Shown: positions 25,264-34,150, counted from the first letter of the stretch. The stretch is DNA of 64,000 nucleotides from JAFGOG01 sp034429215 (GCA_034429215.1 DAOUGI010000097.1:1-64000), one strand, 5' to 3'. The notes: a model not told the origin generated them from the letters alone. Numbers and translations are program-made.

Positions 25264-26274
25264 ATGTCGATATTTACCAAGCACATCGGTGTCGATCTGG
25301 GCACCGTCAACGTTTTAATCTGGGTCAAGGGCAAGGGCATCGTCCTCCAGGAACCGTCCGTGGTGGCCATCTCCCTCAACGATGAAAAGATTGTGGCGGT
25401 GGGCGAAGAGGCACGGGCTATGTTGGGCCGCACGCCCGAAACCCTCGAGGTGGCCCGGCCGCTGCGTGAGGGCGTCATCGCCGACTATCTCGTAACCGAG
25501 AGGATGCTCCGTTACTTTATCGAAAAGGTGACCGGCCGCATCAGGCTGTTCAAGCCACTGATCGCCATCAGCGTCCCGGTCGGCGTCACCAGCGTCGAGA
25601 GTCGGGCGGTCCATGACGCAGCCATTCAGGCCGGCGGCCGCGAGGCCTACCTCATCCCCGAGCCGCTCGCCGCCGCGTTGGGCGCCGGCATGCCCGTCGG
25701 TACGCCCACCGGCAACCTGGTGGCCGACATCGGCGGGGGCACGAGCGAGGCTGCGGTAGTGTCGATGAACGGCATTGTCGAGTTCGCGTCGGTTCGTGTC
25801 GGCGGGAACCGGATCGATGAAGCGATCATGGGCTATGTCAAGCGCAAGTACAACCTATTGATCGGCGAGCAGACGGCCGAAGAGGTCAAGATCAAGATCG
25901 GCAGCGCCCTACCCCTGGAGGAAGAGGAAAAGATTGAGGTCCGGGGCCGGGATCAGGTGTCGGGCCTGCCCAAGACGATCAGCGTCACTTCGGGCGAGGT
26001 GACCGAGGCGATTGCCGAGCCGCTGGCCGCCATCATCACAGTAGTCAAGCAGGTCCTGGAAAAGACGCCGCCAGAGCTTTCCTCCGACATCATCGACCGG
26101 GGCATCGTCATGACCGGCGGTGGGGCGCTGCTGCGCAATTTCGACCGGCTGTTGACCAAGGAGACGGGCGTCCCCTGTTACGTGGCCGACAACCCGATCG
26201 GCTGCGTGGCCCTCGGCGCAGGCAAAGCCCTGGAGATGTACGAGATCATCAAACGGACCCTGCCGGTGTATTAA
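25264..26274 (+). CDS. mreB: Rod-shape-determining actin homologue MreB
   Basis: 336 aa actin-fold ATPase. Phosphate 1 DLGTVNVLIW, connect 1 and phosphate 2 (VADIGGGTSEAAVVSMNGI), adenosine (IVMTGGGALLRNFD) and connect 2 motifs are in order. It forms membrane-bound filaments that guide cell-wall or envelope growth. The N-terminus is short with a few hydrophobic residues (SIFTKHIG). No mreC or mreD is nearby. It lies 13 bp after atpC and before a strong terminator, so it is probably transcribed with the ATP synthase. Confidence 0.94.
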   Translation: MSIFTKHIGVDLGTVNVLIWVKGKGIVLQEPSVVAISLNDEKIVAVGEEARAMLGRTPETLEVARPLREGVIADYLVTERMLRYFIEKVTGRIRLFKPLIAISVPVGVTSVESRAVHDAAIQAGGREAYLIPEPLAAALGAGMPVGTPTGNLVADIGGGTSEAAVVSMNGIVEFASVRVGGNRIDEAIMGYVKRKYNLLIGEQTAEEVKIKIGSALPLEEEEKIEVRGRDQVSGLPKTISVTSGEVTEAIAEPLAAIITVVKQVLEKTPPELSSDIIDRGIVMTGGGALLRNFDRLLTKETGVPCYVADNPIGCVALGAGKALEMYEIIKRTLPVY

Positions 26275-26288
26275 CCATCCACCACCGT

Positions 26289-26337
26289 TTGCAGAAAAAA
26301 AGCGGCCGGGTCACTCCCGGCCGCTTTTTTTCTGCAA
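26289..26337. terminator. Bidirectional terminator between mreB and mutS
   Basis: TTGCAGAAAAAAAGCGGCCGGG pairs with its exact complement ending CTTTTTTTCTGCAA around a 5-nt loop. The A-run and T-run make it work on both strands. The mutS stop codon lies inside it. Confidence 0.92.
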
Positions 26338-28938
26338 TTCATACAGCTTCGCAATCGCCTCCAGCGGCGTCATGGCGCTCACGTCCAATCGCCGCAGTTC
26401 CTCCAGAACAGGATTGCTGACCGCAAAAAGCGGCAGCTGCCGTATCTCGACTGTCTTCGGCGTCGACCCCGGGGCGCGGGCCTCGCGCTCCAGCTCCTCC
26501 AGGATCTCTTCGGCGCGGTGGATGACCGGCTTGGGCAGCCCGGCCAGTTGGGCCACGTGGATGCCATAACTGCGGTCGGCGCCGCCCGGCACGATCCGCC
26601 GCAGGAAAACTACCTTGCCCTTGTCCTCCGCCACGGCGACGTTATAATTGCGGATGTGGGGTAGCAGCCCGGCCAACTGGGTCAGCTCGTGGTAGTGGGT
26701 GGCAAACAGCGTCTTGCACCGCAGGTGAGGATGGTTGTGGATGTGCTCCACGACCGCCCAGGCGATCGACATGCCGTCGTAGGTGCTGGTCCCCCGCCCA
26801 ACCTCGTCCAGGACGAGCAGGCTGCGCGGCGTGGCGTGGTTCAACAGGTTGGCCGTCTCGACCATCTCGACCATAAAAGTCGACTGTCCGGCGCTGATCT
26901 CGTCCTGGGCGCCGATCCGGGTAAAGATCCGGTCTACCAGGCCAATGTGAGCCTCGTCGGCGGGGACAAACGAGCCGATCTGAGCCATAAGGACGATGAG
27001 CGCCACCTGCCGGAGATAAGTGCTCTTGCCGCTCATATTCGGGCCGGTGATGACCAGCAGCTTTTCCTCACTGGAAAAGAGGGTATCGTTGGGCACGAAC
27101 GGCTCTTCCCGCTGGGCCACCTCGACCACCGGGTGCCGGCCGGCCACAATGCGAATATCGAGGCCATTCTGGTCGTCGCCGTCGGCGAGCTGCGGGCGGA
27201 CGTACCGGTGCATCAGCGCCACCTCGGCCAGTGTGGCATACACATCGAGGTGAGCCAACGCCACAGCCACGGCACGCAGCCGGTTGCCGGCCGCCGCTAT
27301 CTGCTCCACCACCTGGTCATAGATCCGTTTTTCGAGGTCGGCGATCCGCTCCTGAGCATTCAGGACGAGTGACTCGTACTCCTTCAGCTCCGGGGTGATA
27401 TACCGCTCGGCGTTGACCAACGTCTGCTTGCGGATATAGTCCGCCGGCGCGCGCTCAGAGTTGGCCTTGCTAACCTCCAAGTAATAGCCAAAGACCTTGT
27501 TATAGCCCACCTTCAGGTTCTTAATACCGCTCCGGGCCTGCTCTCGCCGTTCCAGGTCGGCGATCCACACCTTGGCGTCGCGCGAAGCGGCCAAGATGTT
27601 GTCCAGCTCGGCCGAAAAGCCTGACCGGATGACGCCGCCGGCAGCCAACGTCGCCGGCGGATCGTCGGCCACAGCCTGGCTAATCAGGGCGACCAGATCC
27701 TGGCAGGGGTCGAGTGCAGCCAGCGTAGTGAAAAACTGCCCCCTTTCGATCCCCTCCGCAGCGCCGGCGCCTGCCTGGCCCACCATCTCCTGGACCTTGG
27801 GCAGCGTTTCCAGGCTTTGGCGGATGCCGACCAGGTCGCGCGGGCGGGCGATCCTTTGCACAGACCGGCCGGTCAGCCGCTCCAGATCGGCCATCCCCTT
27901 CAGCAGCAGCCGCAGCCGGGTGCGGAGTGGCGTGTCGCGGTAGAAAAACTCGACGGCGTTGAGCCGTTCGTTGAGGCGCGGCAGGTCCAGCAGCGGCTGG
28001 TTCAGCCACTGGCGCAGCAGCCGGCCGCCCATGCTGGTCACCGTCGCGTCCAGCACCCCCAGCAGCGACCCCTTAACCGTGCCGGTCCGCAGTGTCTGTG
28101 TCAGCTCCAGGTTGCGCCGGGTGGCCGGGTCGAGCAGCATGAACTGCTCGGTCGAATAGGTGCGCAAGCTGGACAATTGGGCAAGCCGGGCCTGTTGCGT
28201 CCCGGCCAGATACTGGACCAGCGCCCCCGCCGCTCGCGTCGCCAGCGGCAGTCCGGCCAGGCCAAAGCCCTCCAGGCTTCCCACCTGAAAATGCTCGAGC
28301 AGCGCCCGCCGTGCCGTCTCCAGGTCGAACCGCCACCCGTCGTACTCGGTCAGCGTCAGCGCCGACAGCGGCGAGCCGGGGAGATGCTCCCAGCCGTCGG
28401 CCACCTTCTGATCGGCGATCACCAGCTCGGCCGGTCGGAGCCGGTCCAGCTCGGCAGCCAGCAGCCGGCTGAGGTCATCGCCGTCCAACTGGGTCACCGC
28501 AAACTCGCCGGTGGTGATGTCGGCGTAGGCCAGCCCGGCCCGGTTGCCCTCCACAGCCAATGCCGCCAAATAGTTGTTGCGCCGCTCGTCCAGCAGCGCC
28601 GGCTCCACGACCGTGCCGGGGGTCACCACCCGCACTACCTCGCGCTCCACCAGCTCCCGGTTGGTGATCTCCCCCACCTGCTCGACGATGGCCACTTTAT
28701 GGCCGGCCTGCAGCAGCCGGGCGATGTAGGTCTCCACCGAGTGGTACGGCACCCCCGCCAGCGGCACCCGCTGATCCTTGCCCACCGGCCGCGAGGTGAG
28801 CACAATATCGCACACCTGGGCCACCGTCCGGGCGTCGTCGTCAAAGGTCTCGTAGAAATCGCCCAGCCGGAAAAACACAATCGTGCCGGGAAACTGTTTC
28901 TTGATGCGCAAGTACTGCTGCCGCATCGGCGTCGTCAT
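26311..28938 (-). CDS. mutS: DNA mismatch repair protein MutS
   Basis: 875 aa. The mismatch-probing motif is GDFYE (26-30, Phe28 and Glu30). The ATPase domain has Walker A GPNMSGKSTYLRQV, then the DEVGRGTSTYDG Walker B and the C-terminal helical clamp. This is full-length MutS1, not MutS2, because the N-terminal mismatch domain is present and no Smr domain follows. The ATG at 28938 has AGGAGGAG upstream. mutL is not adjacent. Confidence 0.98.
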   Translation of the reverse strand: MTTPMRQQYLRIKKQFPGTIVFFRLGDFYETFDDDARTVAQVCDIVLTSRPVGKDQRVPLAGVPYHSVETYIARLLQAGHKVAIVEQVGEITNRELVEREVVRVVTPGTVVEPALLDERRNNYLAALAVEGNRAGLAYADITTGEFAVTQLDGDDLSRLLAAELDRLRPAELVIADQKVADGWEHLPGSPLSALTLTEYDGWRFDLETARRALLEHFQVGSLEGFGLAGLPLATRAAGALVQYLAGTQQARLAQLSSLRTYSTEQFMLLDPATRRNLELTQTLRTGTVKGSLLGVLDATVTSMGGRLLRQWLNQPLLDLPRLNERLNAVEFFYRDTPLRTRLRLLLKGMADLERLTGRSVQRIARPRDLVGIRQSLETLPKVQEMVGQAGAGAAEGIERGQFFTTLAALDPCQDLVALISQAVADDPPATLAAGGVIRSGFSAELDNILAASRDAKVWIADLERREQARSGIKNLKVGYNKVFGYYLEVSKANSERAPADYIRKQTLVNAERYITPELKEYESLVLNAQERIADLEKRIYDQVVEQIAAAGNRLRAVAVALAHLDVYATLAEVALMHRYVRPQLADGDDQNGLDIRIVAGRHPVVEVAQREEPFVPNDTLFSSEEKLLVITGPNMSGKSTYLRQVALIVLMAQIGSFVPADEAHIGLVDRIFTRIGAQDEISAGQSTFMVEMVETANLLNHATPRSLLVLDEVGRGTSTYDGMSIAWAVVEHIHNHPHLRCKTLFATHYHELTQLAGLLPHIRNYNVAVAEDKGKVVFLRRIVPGGADRSYGIHVAQLAGLPKPVIHRAEEILEELEREARAPGSTPKTVEIRQLPLFAVSNPVLEELRRLDVSAMTPLEAIAKLYELQKKSGRE

Positions 28939-28965
28939 GGTCGCCGCTCCTCCTGAACTTGCCCC

Positions 28966-28994
28966 ATTCTATCACCATCCGCCGGCTTTGCCAA
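28966..28994 (-). promoter_or_regulatory. Promoter of mutS
   Basis: On the minus strand TTGGCA, 17 bp, TAGAAT with a TGA extension, 28 bp before the start codon. Confidence 0.65.
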
Positions 28995-29047
28995 AATCCC
29001 CCTGCAAGAATCTGCCCGCTGGCCTGTACTTCCCCTCTCCATGTAGT

Positions 29048-29063
29048 AACGGCTTCAGCCGTT
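29048..29063. repeat. Short palindrome over a stop codon (family 5)
   Basis: AACGGCTTCAGCCGTT is a 7-bp stem with a 2-nt loop. The TGA of the nucleoside hydrolase lies within it. Confidence 0.7.
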
Positions 29064-30029
29064 TCCCCTCCGCGCCACCTCCAGATAGCTCGCCTCAAAC
29101 GCTGCCTGGTCGCCCCTCAGGCACACCTGGGCATTCGCCGGCCCATCCCCCACCACGATGGTTTGACCGGCTGCCTCCTCCGGCTCGACGGCCACCCGGA
29201 TCGCCATATCCCGCCTGTCGGCGACAACAGCCGGTTCTGCCACAGCCGCCGCCACCACCGCATCCCAAACCGGTGTGGTGCGATATTGAGGGTTCATCAC
29301 CTGCCACCAATAAATCATCCGCACCATCAGCCGCGAGGCCCGTCCCCGCGCCGCGCCTCGCAATTGCCGCACATACTCTCGGCCGAACAACAGCGGCTGC
29401 AAACCGGTCACGTGCGTAATATTCAGCGGCACCAGCACTATCCGGACGCCCGCGCTAAACACCATGTCGGCCGCCACAGGGTCAAGGCACAGGTTCCAGT
29501 CCGTCACATCCTTGGGCTCTGCCCCCCCTTCGATTACGCCGCCGCTGACATACACCGCCTCGATCCGGCCGGCCAGGCCGGCATCCTCCCGCAGCGCCAG
29601 TGCGATATTGGTCAAGGGCCCCAACGCCACCAGCGTGACCGGCCTGTCGCTCGCCCGGCATTGCTGCCGGATCATCTCGGGTGCAGCAAGCCCAGCCAGA
29701 GGAACTCCGGTCCTTGGCAACACCAACCGGGGGCCATAATCCATCATCACCCGCCAGTCGCGCGGAACCGCGCGCCGGCCCGCCAGCGGCCCATCCGGCC
29801 CCCCTGCCACCGGCGCCGCGCACCCTGCCAGCGCCAACAGCCGGCGCGCATTCTCCACTCCCGGCCCGGCATGCGCCACCCCATCGACCACCGTAATCGC
29901 CCGCACATCTACCTTGGGATGCTGGAGCAAATAGAGCAGCGCGACATAGTCGTCGAACGACATATCCGTATCGACAATAACCGGGCGGCGCGGAGGCGCA
30001 GATTCGCTGTCTAGCTGAGAGTCGGTCAT
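29055..30029 (-). CDS. Inosine-uridine-preferring nucleoside hydrolase family protein
   Basis: 324 aa cytosolic enzyme fold that cleaves the N-glycosidic bond of ribonucleosides with a bound calcium. The calcium motif is DTDMSFDDYVAL (D20, D22, D26, D27), close to the family DTDPGxDD. TLVALGPLTNIALAL and the GGV...N-LDP segment (with DWNLCLDPVAAD) are also typical. In the late motif the usual His-Asp is VWDAVVAA: the catalytic histidine is Trp, while the metal-binding Asp stays. The start at 30029 has GGAG 6 nt upstream. The substrate may be a non-standard nucleoside or another ribosyl compound (inference). Confidence 0.88.
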   Translation of the reverse strand: MTDSQLDSESAPPRRPVIVDTDMSFDDYVALLYLLQHPKVDVRAITVVDGVAHAGPGVENARRLLALAGCAAPVAGGPDGPLAGRRAVPRDWRVMMDYGPRLVLPRTGVPLAGLAAPEMIRQQCRASDRPVTLVALGPLTNIALALREDAGLAGRIEAVYVSGGVIEGGAEPKDVTDWNLCLDPVAADMVFSAGVRIVLVPLNITHVTGLQPLLFGREYVRQLRGAARGRASRLMVRMIYWWQVMNPQYRTTPVWDAVVAAAVAEPAVVADRRDMAIRVAVEPEEAAGQTIVVGDGPANAQVCLRGDQAAFEASYLEVARRGNG

Positions 30030-30092
30030 CGAGTCTCCATGTTCTGGCCTAATGGAACCGATCGGCCGGCGTCGAGCCAAGCCGTGTGGATG

Positions 30093-30121
30093 ATTGTACC
30101 CCCATTTGGAGATTACGGCAA
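30093..30121 (-). promoter_or_regulatory. Promoter of the nucleoside hydrolase gene
   Basis: On the minus strand TTGCCG, 17 bp, TACAAT. It is divergent from the promoter at 30157-30185. Confidence 0.6.
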
Positions 30122-30156
30122 AAGATACCCCCCCTCAGCCAATCCCCACACCTGAT

Positions 30157-30185
30157 TTGACAAACCCTCGACAGGTTGCTATAAT
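30157..30185 (+). promoter_or_regulatory. Consensus promoter of the arsR-type unit
   Basis: TTGACA, 17 bp, TATAAT with a TGC extension: a perfect consensus, which would be very strong unless repressed. Confidence 0.85.
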
Positions 30186-30200
30186 CCATTTAGACATATA

Positions 30201-30228
30201 TCGAATTAGATTACAGAATCCAATTCGA
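30201..30228. promoter_or_regulatory. 12-4-12 inverted repeat, likely operator
   Basis: TCGAATTAGATT and AATCCAATTCGA match as an inverted repeat at 11 of 12 positions around ACAG. It lies 15 bp past the -10 box. ArsR/SmtB repressors usually bind 12-2-12 repeats near their own promoters, and an ArsR-type gene lies downstream. Confidence 0.65.
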
Positions 30229-30256
30229 CAAAACTAGTACCTGAGTCCTTTCGGAC

Positions 30257-30314
30257 ACCACGAGGGACAAAAACACCACGTGATCGCCTTTGTCGCCTTG
30301 GTGTCCTTCGTGGT
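30257..30314 (+). other. Leader hairpin upstream of the 91-aa gene
   Basis: ACCACGAGGGACA (30257-30269) pairs with TGTCCTTCGTGGT (30302-30314), 12 of 13 positions. The right arm is part of a dispersed CTTGGTGTCCTTCGTG element also seen at 59913-59937. The ribosome site AAAGGAGG follows at 30328. Confidence 0.6.
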
Positions 30315-30339
30315 TAGATCATTCTCAAAGGAGGAAGAA

Positions 30340-30615
30340 ATGCCAAGCTTTGACACCGATTGTTCCAACGAGGTAGAGCGCATCCTCGCCTCGGACCTGC
30401 CCGATCTGGACAAGCTAACCCAGTCCTTTGACTGCATCACCGCCTTTGTCATCGGCCATGCCCAGGCAGACATCGAGCTTGCCCGCGCGCTGCAAGACCA
30501 CGAAGAGCTGCTCAAGACTCAGATCAAGAAGGAAACGATGGCCCACGCCCGCTCCATCTTTGAGCACTGTTACCGGCGCGTCACCGGCAGGAGGCCCTGG
30601 CATGAAACAGCATGA
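30340..30615 (+). CDS. Small cytosolic protein of unknown function, paired with the ArsR-type gene
   Basis: 91 aa from an ATG with AAAGGAGG upstream; it starts MPSFDTDCSNEVERILASDL. It is predicted all-helical: an acidic first part, a middle SFDCITAFVIGHAQADIELA, and a charged second helix (HEELLKTQIKKETMAHARSI) ending RVTGRRPWHETA. It contains three cysteines and four histidines, so metal sensing is possible but not shown. Its 3' end overlaps the regulator gene by 14 bp, which suggests translational coupling. I do not recognise a family. Confidence 0.75.
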   Translation: MPSFDTDCSNEVERILASDLPDLDKLTQSFDCITAFVIGHAQADIELARALQDHEELLKTQIKKETMAHARSIFEHCYRRVTGRRPWHETA

Positions 30616-31189
30616 GCGTACATCCGAACAGGACCTTGAAGCCCGGGCCGAGCTGTTCAAGGCGCTGGGACACCCGACCCGGCTTCTGATCATGAACCTG
30701 ATCCAAGCCAGGCCCCGCCACGTGGAAGAGCTGGCGGCCATCCTGCACCTCAGCCCGGCGACCGTCTCGCACCACCTGTCCAAGCTGAGCAGCGCCGGCC
30801 TGCTTCACTCCGAGAAAGACCAGTACTACCAGACCTATTCCTTATCCGGCGGCCTGTCAGACCGGACGATGGGCGAGCTAATCCTGATGCCCCAGCCTGG
30901 GCTGTCCGCCCAGGTAGAAGAGGACGCCTACCGCCAGAAGGTGCTGGCCACCTTCCTCCACCAGGGGCGCCTGAGCGGCATCCCGGCCCAGCGCAAAAAG
31001 CGGCAGATCATCCTCGAAAAGCTGGCCCAAGAGTTCGAGCCCGACCGCACCTACACCGAGCGTGAGGTCAACCAGATCCTGGTCGACTTTCACGACGACG
31101 TGGCCACCCTGCGCCGCGACCTGATCGGGCACGGCCTGATGCAGCGCGACAGCGGCCTCTACTGGCGAATAGTAACTAAAGCCTATTGA
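30602..31189 (+). CDS. ArsR-type HTH regulator with C-terminal DUF2087 domain
   Basis: 195 aa. Residues 12-75 form the winged helix (LFKALGHPTRLLIMNLI, then recognition helix SPATVSHHLSKLSSAGLL). No metal-binding ELCVCDL motif is present, so it is not a classic arsenic or zinc sensor. Residues 110-190 match DUF2087: KVLATFLHQGRLSGIP, KRQIILEKLAQEF, YTEREVNQILVDFHDD, TLRRDLIGHGLMQR and YWR. DUF2087 occurs alone or after HTH domains and is thought to be a nucleic-acid or regulatory module. It overlaps the 91-aa gene. The 12-4-12 repeat at the promoter is its likely site. Confidence 0.88.
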   Translation: MKQHERTSEQDLEARAELFKALGHPTRLLIMNLIQARPRHVEELAAILHLSPATVSHHLSKLSSAGLLHSEKDQYYQTYSLSGGLSDRTMGELILMPQPGLSAQVEEDAYRQKVLATFLHQGRLSGIPAQRKKRQIILEKLAQEFEPDRTYTEREVNQILVDFHDDVATLRRDLIGHGLMQRDSGLYWRIVTKAY

Positions 31190-31214
31190 CATCCTTCCTG
31201 CAAGGTCCTATACT
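31186..31214 (+). promoter_or_regulatory. Promoter of the DUF11-repeat gene
   Basis: TTGACA, 17 bp, TATACT. The -35 overlaps the stop codon of the regulator gene. Confidence 0.75.
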
Positions 31215-31249
31215 GGCATAGGGCGAAAACTGAATAAAGGGAGGGTACA

Positions 31250-34054
31250 ATGACAAAGCAGAGAATGCAGGCTGTCGATTCCAGGCGACAAATGATGCTG
31301 GGGCTCACACTCCTGTGCACCCTGGCGGTAATGTTGCTCGTCTGGCTGGCAGTGAGCGGCAATCAACCGGTAGCCTACGCCCATCCGGTCGAGCCGCCCG
31401 CCGGCTATCCCAAGCTTGAGCTGTCGACCAAGACGGTGACCCCCACCCTGGCCCACACCGGGGGCATGACCCTCTACTACACCATCGACATCCGCAACAC
31501 TGGGTCCTACACAGCGGCGGGTACCATCCTGACCGACACGATCCCCACCGGAACCTCCTACAACGGCGACGCCTGGTCGAGCGTGGCCCCCACCCCCGTC
31601 GTGACCGGCGGAGTGCTGTCGTGGCAGGGCGACGTGGGCTTTGATGCGACGGTGGTCGTTACCTTTAGCGTCACCGTCGCCCCAACTCTGACCGGCATTG
31701 TCAGCAATACGGCGGTCATCAGCAACCCGGCGATCGCCGAGCCGGTGACCGTCACCGCCGAGACGATGGTCACCGACGACCCGATCCTGACCATCGCCAA
31801 GAGCTCGGTTCCGCTCAAACCGGGGGCCAACAAGCTAATGACCTATACCCTGACCGTCGCCAACCTGGGCCAGCCGGCCGCCAACCTGCCGATCACCGTC
31901 ACCGACCGGGTGCCGCTCAGCACGACAGTCCAGGAGGTAGGTGGCAGCGGATTCACCGATGGCCAGGTGGTCACCTGGACTGAACAGGTCTCGCTCGACA
32001 CAGGCGAAGAGCTCGAGTTTTTCTTCAGCGTGCTGGTGGGCGATGTGCCCAGCGGGACGGTCATCGTCAACGGCGCGTACGAGGTCGCCAACCCCGAAAC
32101 CGGCATCACCGCCGGGGTGCCCTACTCGGTGACAATCGTCGATCCGATTCTACTGCTGTCCAAAGAGGTGGTGCCCGACCCGCCCGGATCCAACCGAGAG
32201 GCAACCTACACCCTGACCCTGGTCAACGTCGGCTCGCTGGCCACCGGCCTGGTGATCACCGACCGGGTGCCGGCCAATGTCGAGTATGTGAGCGGCGGCG
32301 TCGAGGCCGGCGGTATCGTCTCCTGGACACTGTCCAAGCTGGATACCGGCGAGTCGGCCCAATTCGACTTTACGGTCTATGTCAGCGACATCATGGGCGT
32401 GCCGATCGTCAACGACGACTATCGGGCCTGTTGCGCCGAAGGGGTATGCGTCGCCGGCGCCCCCTTGTCCAGCCCTATCGAGGGGCCGGTCTTTGAGACC
32501 GAGGCCTTCCTCGACCCGATTGCCCACAAGCCGGGCGGTGGGACCGGCACGGAAGTGACGCCCACCCTCGTGGTGCGCAACGTGGGCAACGGCTATGCCA
32601 TCGACGCGACTGCCCATCTCATCTTTGAACAGATCAGCGTCAGTTTTAACGATCTGTACAGGGATCCCCCCGTCGGGACCCTGTACGACACCGGTCCTGA
32701 CTGTGGGGACCAGTGCAGATCGTATACCTGGATTGGGAGTGTGGCGCCTGGCGACGTGATCACCTTCAGCACCTACGAAGGCCAAAGCACCATCGGCGGT
32801 GAAGAAGGCACCAACTATACGGCCACTGTCATCATCACCGACTCGCTGGCCAACACCACCACGTTGCCGGTCAGCGCCACAGTCGTCGGCACCGTGACTC
32901 ACTTTGCCAACGTGACCCCGATCAAATCCGCGCCGGCCGTGATCGGGGCCGGGGAGTTGCTGACCTATGTCATCGAAGTGTTCAACCGTGGCCTGTCCAC
33001 CGAAGCAGCGCCGGTCCTGACCGACGTGATCCCTCTCAGCACCACCTTCCAGTGGGCCAGCGATGGCGGCGTGCTAGTGCCCGCCGATCCCGAGTTCGTT
33101 TCCTGGACACTGCCGCTGCTGAGCCCGGGTGAAGGAGTGGTCCGCTCCTTCAGCGTGCTGGTGGACAGCGGCCTGGTCAGCGGCACGCAGATCGTCAATG
33201 ACGAGTACTCGGCCTTTGGCTACGGCAACATCATGACCGACGCCCTGACGAGCGGGCCGCCGGTGACCACCACCGTGCTGGAGGTGGGTCTGATCGACTC
33301 TTACAAAGAGGTCACGCCGGTCCTGTCGCTGCCCGGGCCGGGAATCGTGCTGACCTTTACCGTCCACATCGTCAACTCTGGCCCCATCCCGCTCTCGGGC
33401 GTGACCGTCGAGGACAACCTGCCTTGGGAAGACAGCACCTACCAGCGCGACGCCGTCATCGACGCGGGCCAGCTCATGAGCGACATCGTCAGCATCCACT
33501 GGACCGGGGACGTGGCGCCCTTCTCAGAACAGGTGATGACCTTCACCGTAGTCGTCGATCCCTACTTCCAGGGAGCCATCACCAATACGGCGGTGATCAG
33601 CCATCCCAATCTGGCGGATGCCGTGGTCGTTGAGGCGGTGGCCTACATCACCGATCAGCCGGTGCTCAAGATTGTCAAGAGCGACTCGCCCGACCCGGTG
33701 GTGCAGGACAGCGAGCTGGAATACACCATCCGGGTCGTCAACCTGGGCCAGCAGGCGACCGCGCTGGTGATCACCGATACGATCCCAGCCAACACTGGGT
33801 ATGTCGACGGTAGCGCCACGGGCGGCGGCCAGTTGGTGGGCGCCCAGGTACAGTGGAGCCTGGCGGCGCTGAACTCAGGCGAAAGCCATGCCTTGAGCTT
33901 CCGCGTAACGGTGCTCGGCGGCAACCGGATCGTCAACGACGACTATGCCGTGCGCTCTGCCGAGGGCGCGGTCGGCGTCGGCGCGCCGGTGGTCACTATG
34001 GTGATCCGCACCTCGTATGCGGTCTACCTGCCACTGATAGCCAAGAACTACTAG
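31250..34054 (+). CDS. Exported DUF11-repeat surface protein with YLPLIAK tail
   Basis: 934 aa. An N-terminal signal or anchor (residues 15-45) is followed by six or seven DUF11-type beta-sandwich repeats of about 110-130 aa. Repeat starts are marked by 'L-I-K' and 'YTI/YTL...N-G' pairs, e.g. ELSTKTVTPTLAHTGG (about 60), LTIAKSSVPLKPGANK (about 183), LLLSKEVVPDPPGSNR (about 302) and LKIVKSDSPDPVVQDS (about 804). Repeat 4 is diverged and has four extra Cys. The C-terminus is YAVYLPLIAKNY. There is no LPxTG anchor. Such proteins are adhesive stalks or sheath components in many filamentous bacteria; the role here is inferred. The ATG at 31250 has AGGGAGGG upstream. Confidence 0.9.
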   Translation: MTKQRMQAVDSRRQMMLGLTLLCTLAVMLLVWLAVSGNQPVAYAHPVEPPAGYPKLELSTKTVTPTLAHTGGMTLYYTIDIRNTGSYTAAGTILTDTIPTGTSYNGDAWSSVAPTPVVTGGVLSWQGDVGFDATVVVTFSVTVAPTLTGIVSNTAVISNPAIAEPVTVTAETMVTDDPILTIAKSSVPLKPGANKLMTYTLTVANLGQPAANLPITVTDRVPLSTTVQEVGGSGFTDGQVVTWTEQVSLDTGEELEFFFSVLVGDVPSGTVIVNGAYEVANPETGITAGVPYSVTIVDPILLLSKEVVPDPPGSNREATYTLTLVNVGSLATGLVITDRVPANVEYVSGGVEAGGIVSWTLSKLDTGESAQFDFTVYVSDIMGVPIVNDDYRACCAEGVCVAGAPLSSPIEGPVFETEAFLDPIAHKPGGGTGTEVTPTLVVRNVGNGYAIDATAHLIFEQISVSFNDLYRDPPVGTLYDTGPDCGDQCRSYTWIGSVAPGDVITFSTYEGQSTIGGEEGTNYTATVIITDSLANTTTLPVSATVVGTVTHFANVTPIKSAPAVIGAGELLTYVIEVFNRGLSTEAAPVLTDVIPLSTTFQWASDGGVLVPADPEFVSWTLPLLSPGEGVVRSFSVLVDSGLVSGTQIVNDEYSAFGYGNIMTDALTSGPPVTTTVLEVGLIDSYKEVTPVLSLPGPGIVLTFTVHIVNSGPIPLSGVTVEDNLPWEDSTYQRDAVIDAGQLMSDIVSIHWTGDVAPFSEQVMTFTVVVDPYFQGAITNTAVISHPNLADAVVVEAVAYITDQPVLKIVKSDSPDPVVQDSELEYTIRVVNLGQQATALVITDTIPANTGYVDGSATGGGQLVGAQVQWSLAALNSGESHALSFRVTVLGGNRIVNDDYAVRSAEGAVGVGAPVVTMVIRTSYAVYLPLIAKNY

Positions 34055-34062
34055 CCGGTAGT

Positions 34063-34100
34063 ACAAGGCCGGGGTTGCCGTCCGGCAGCCCCGGCCTTGT
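34063..34100 (+). terminator. Hairpin after the DUF11-repeat gene
   Basis: ACAAGGCCGGGGTTGCCG and CGGCAGCCCCGGCCTTGT pair at 17 of 18 positions (one G-T) around TC. The T-tract is only TTGT, so it may be a processing or Rho-assisted site. Confidence 0.7.
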
Positions 34101-34150
34101 CGCGCCGGTCACACCCGAAATACGCACTTTTGTCTAGCCGCCTGTGTCGT

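Noticed and set aside
27817..28956. 379-codon plus-strand frame antisense to mutS
   Set aside because: Antisense of a conserved enzyme; no ribosome site or domain.
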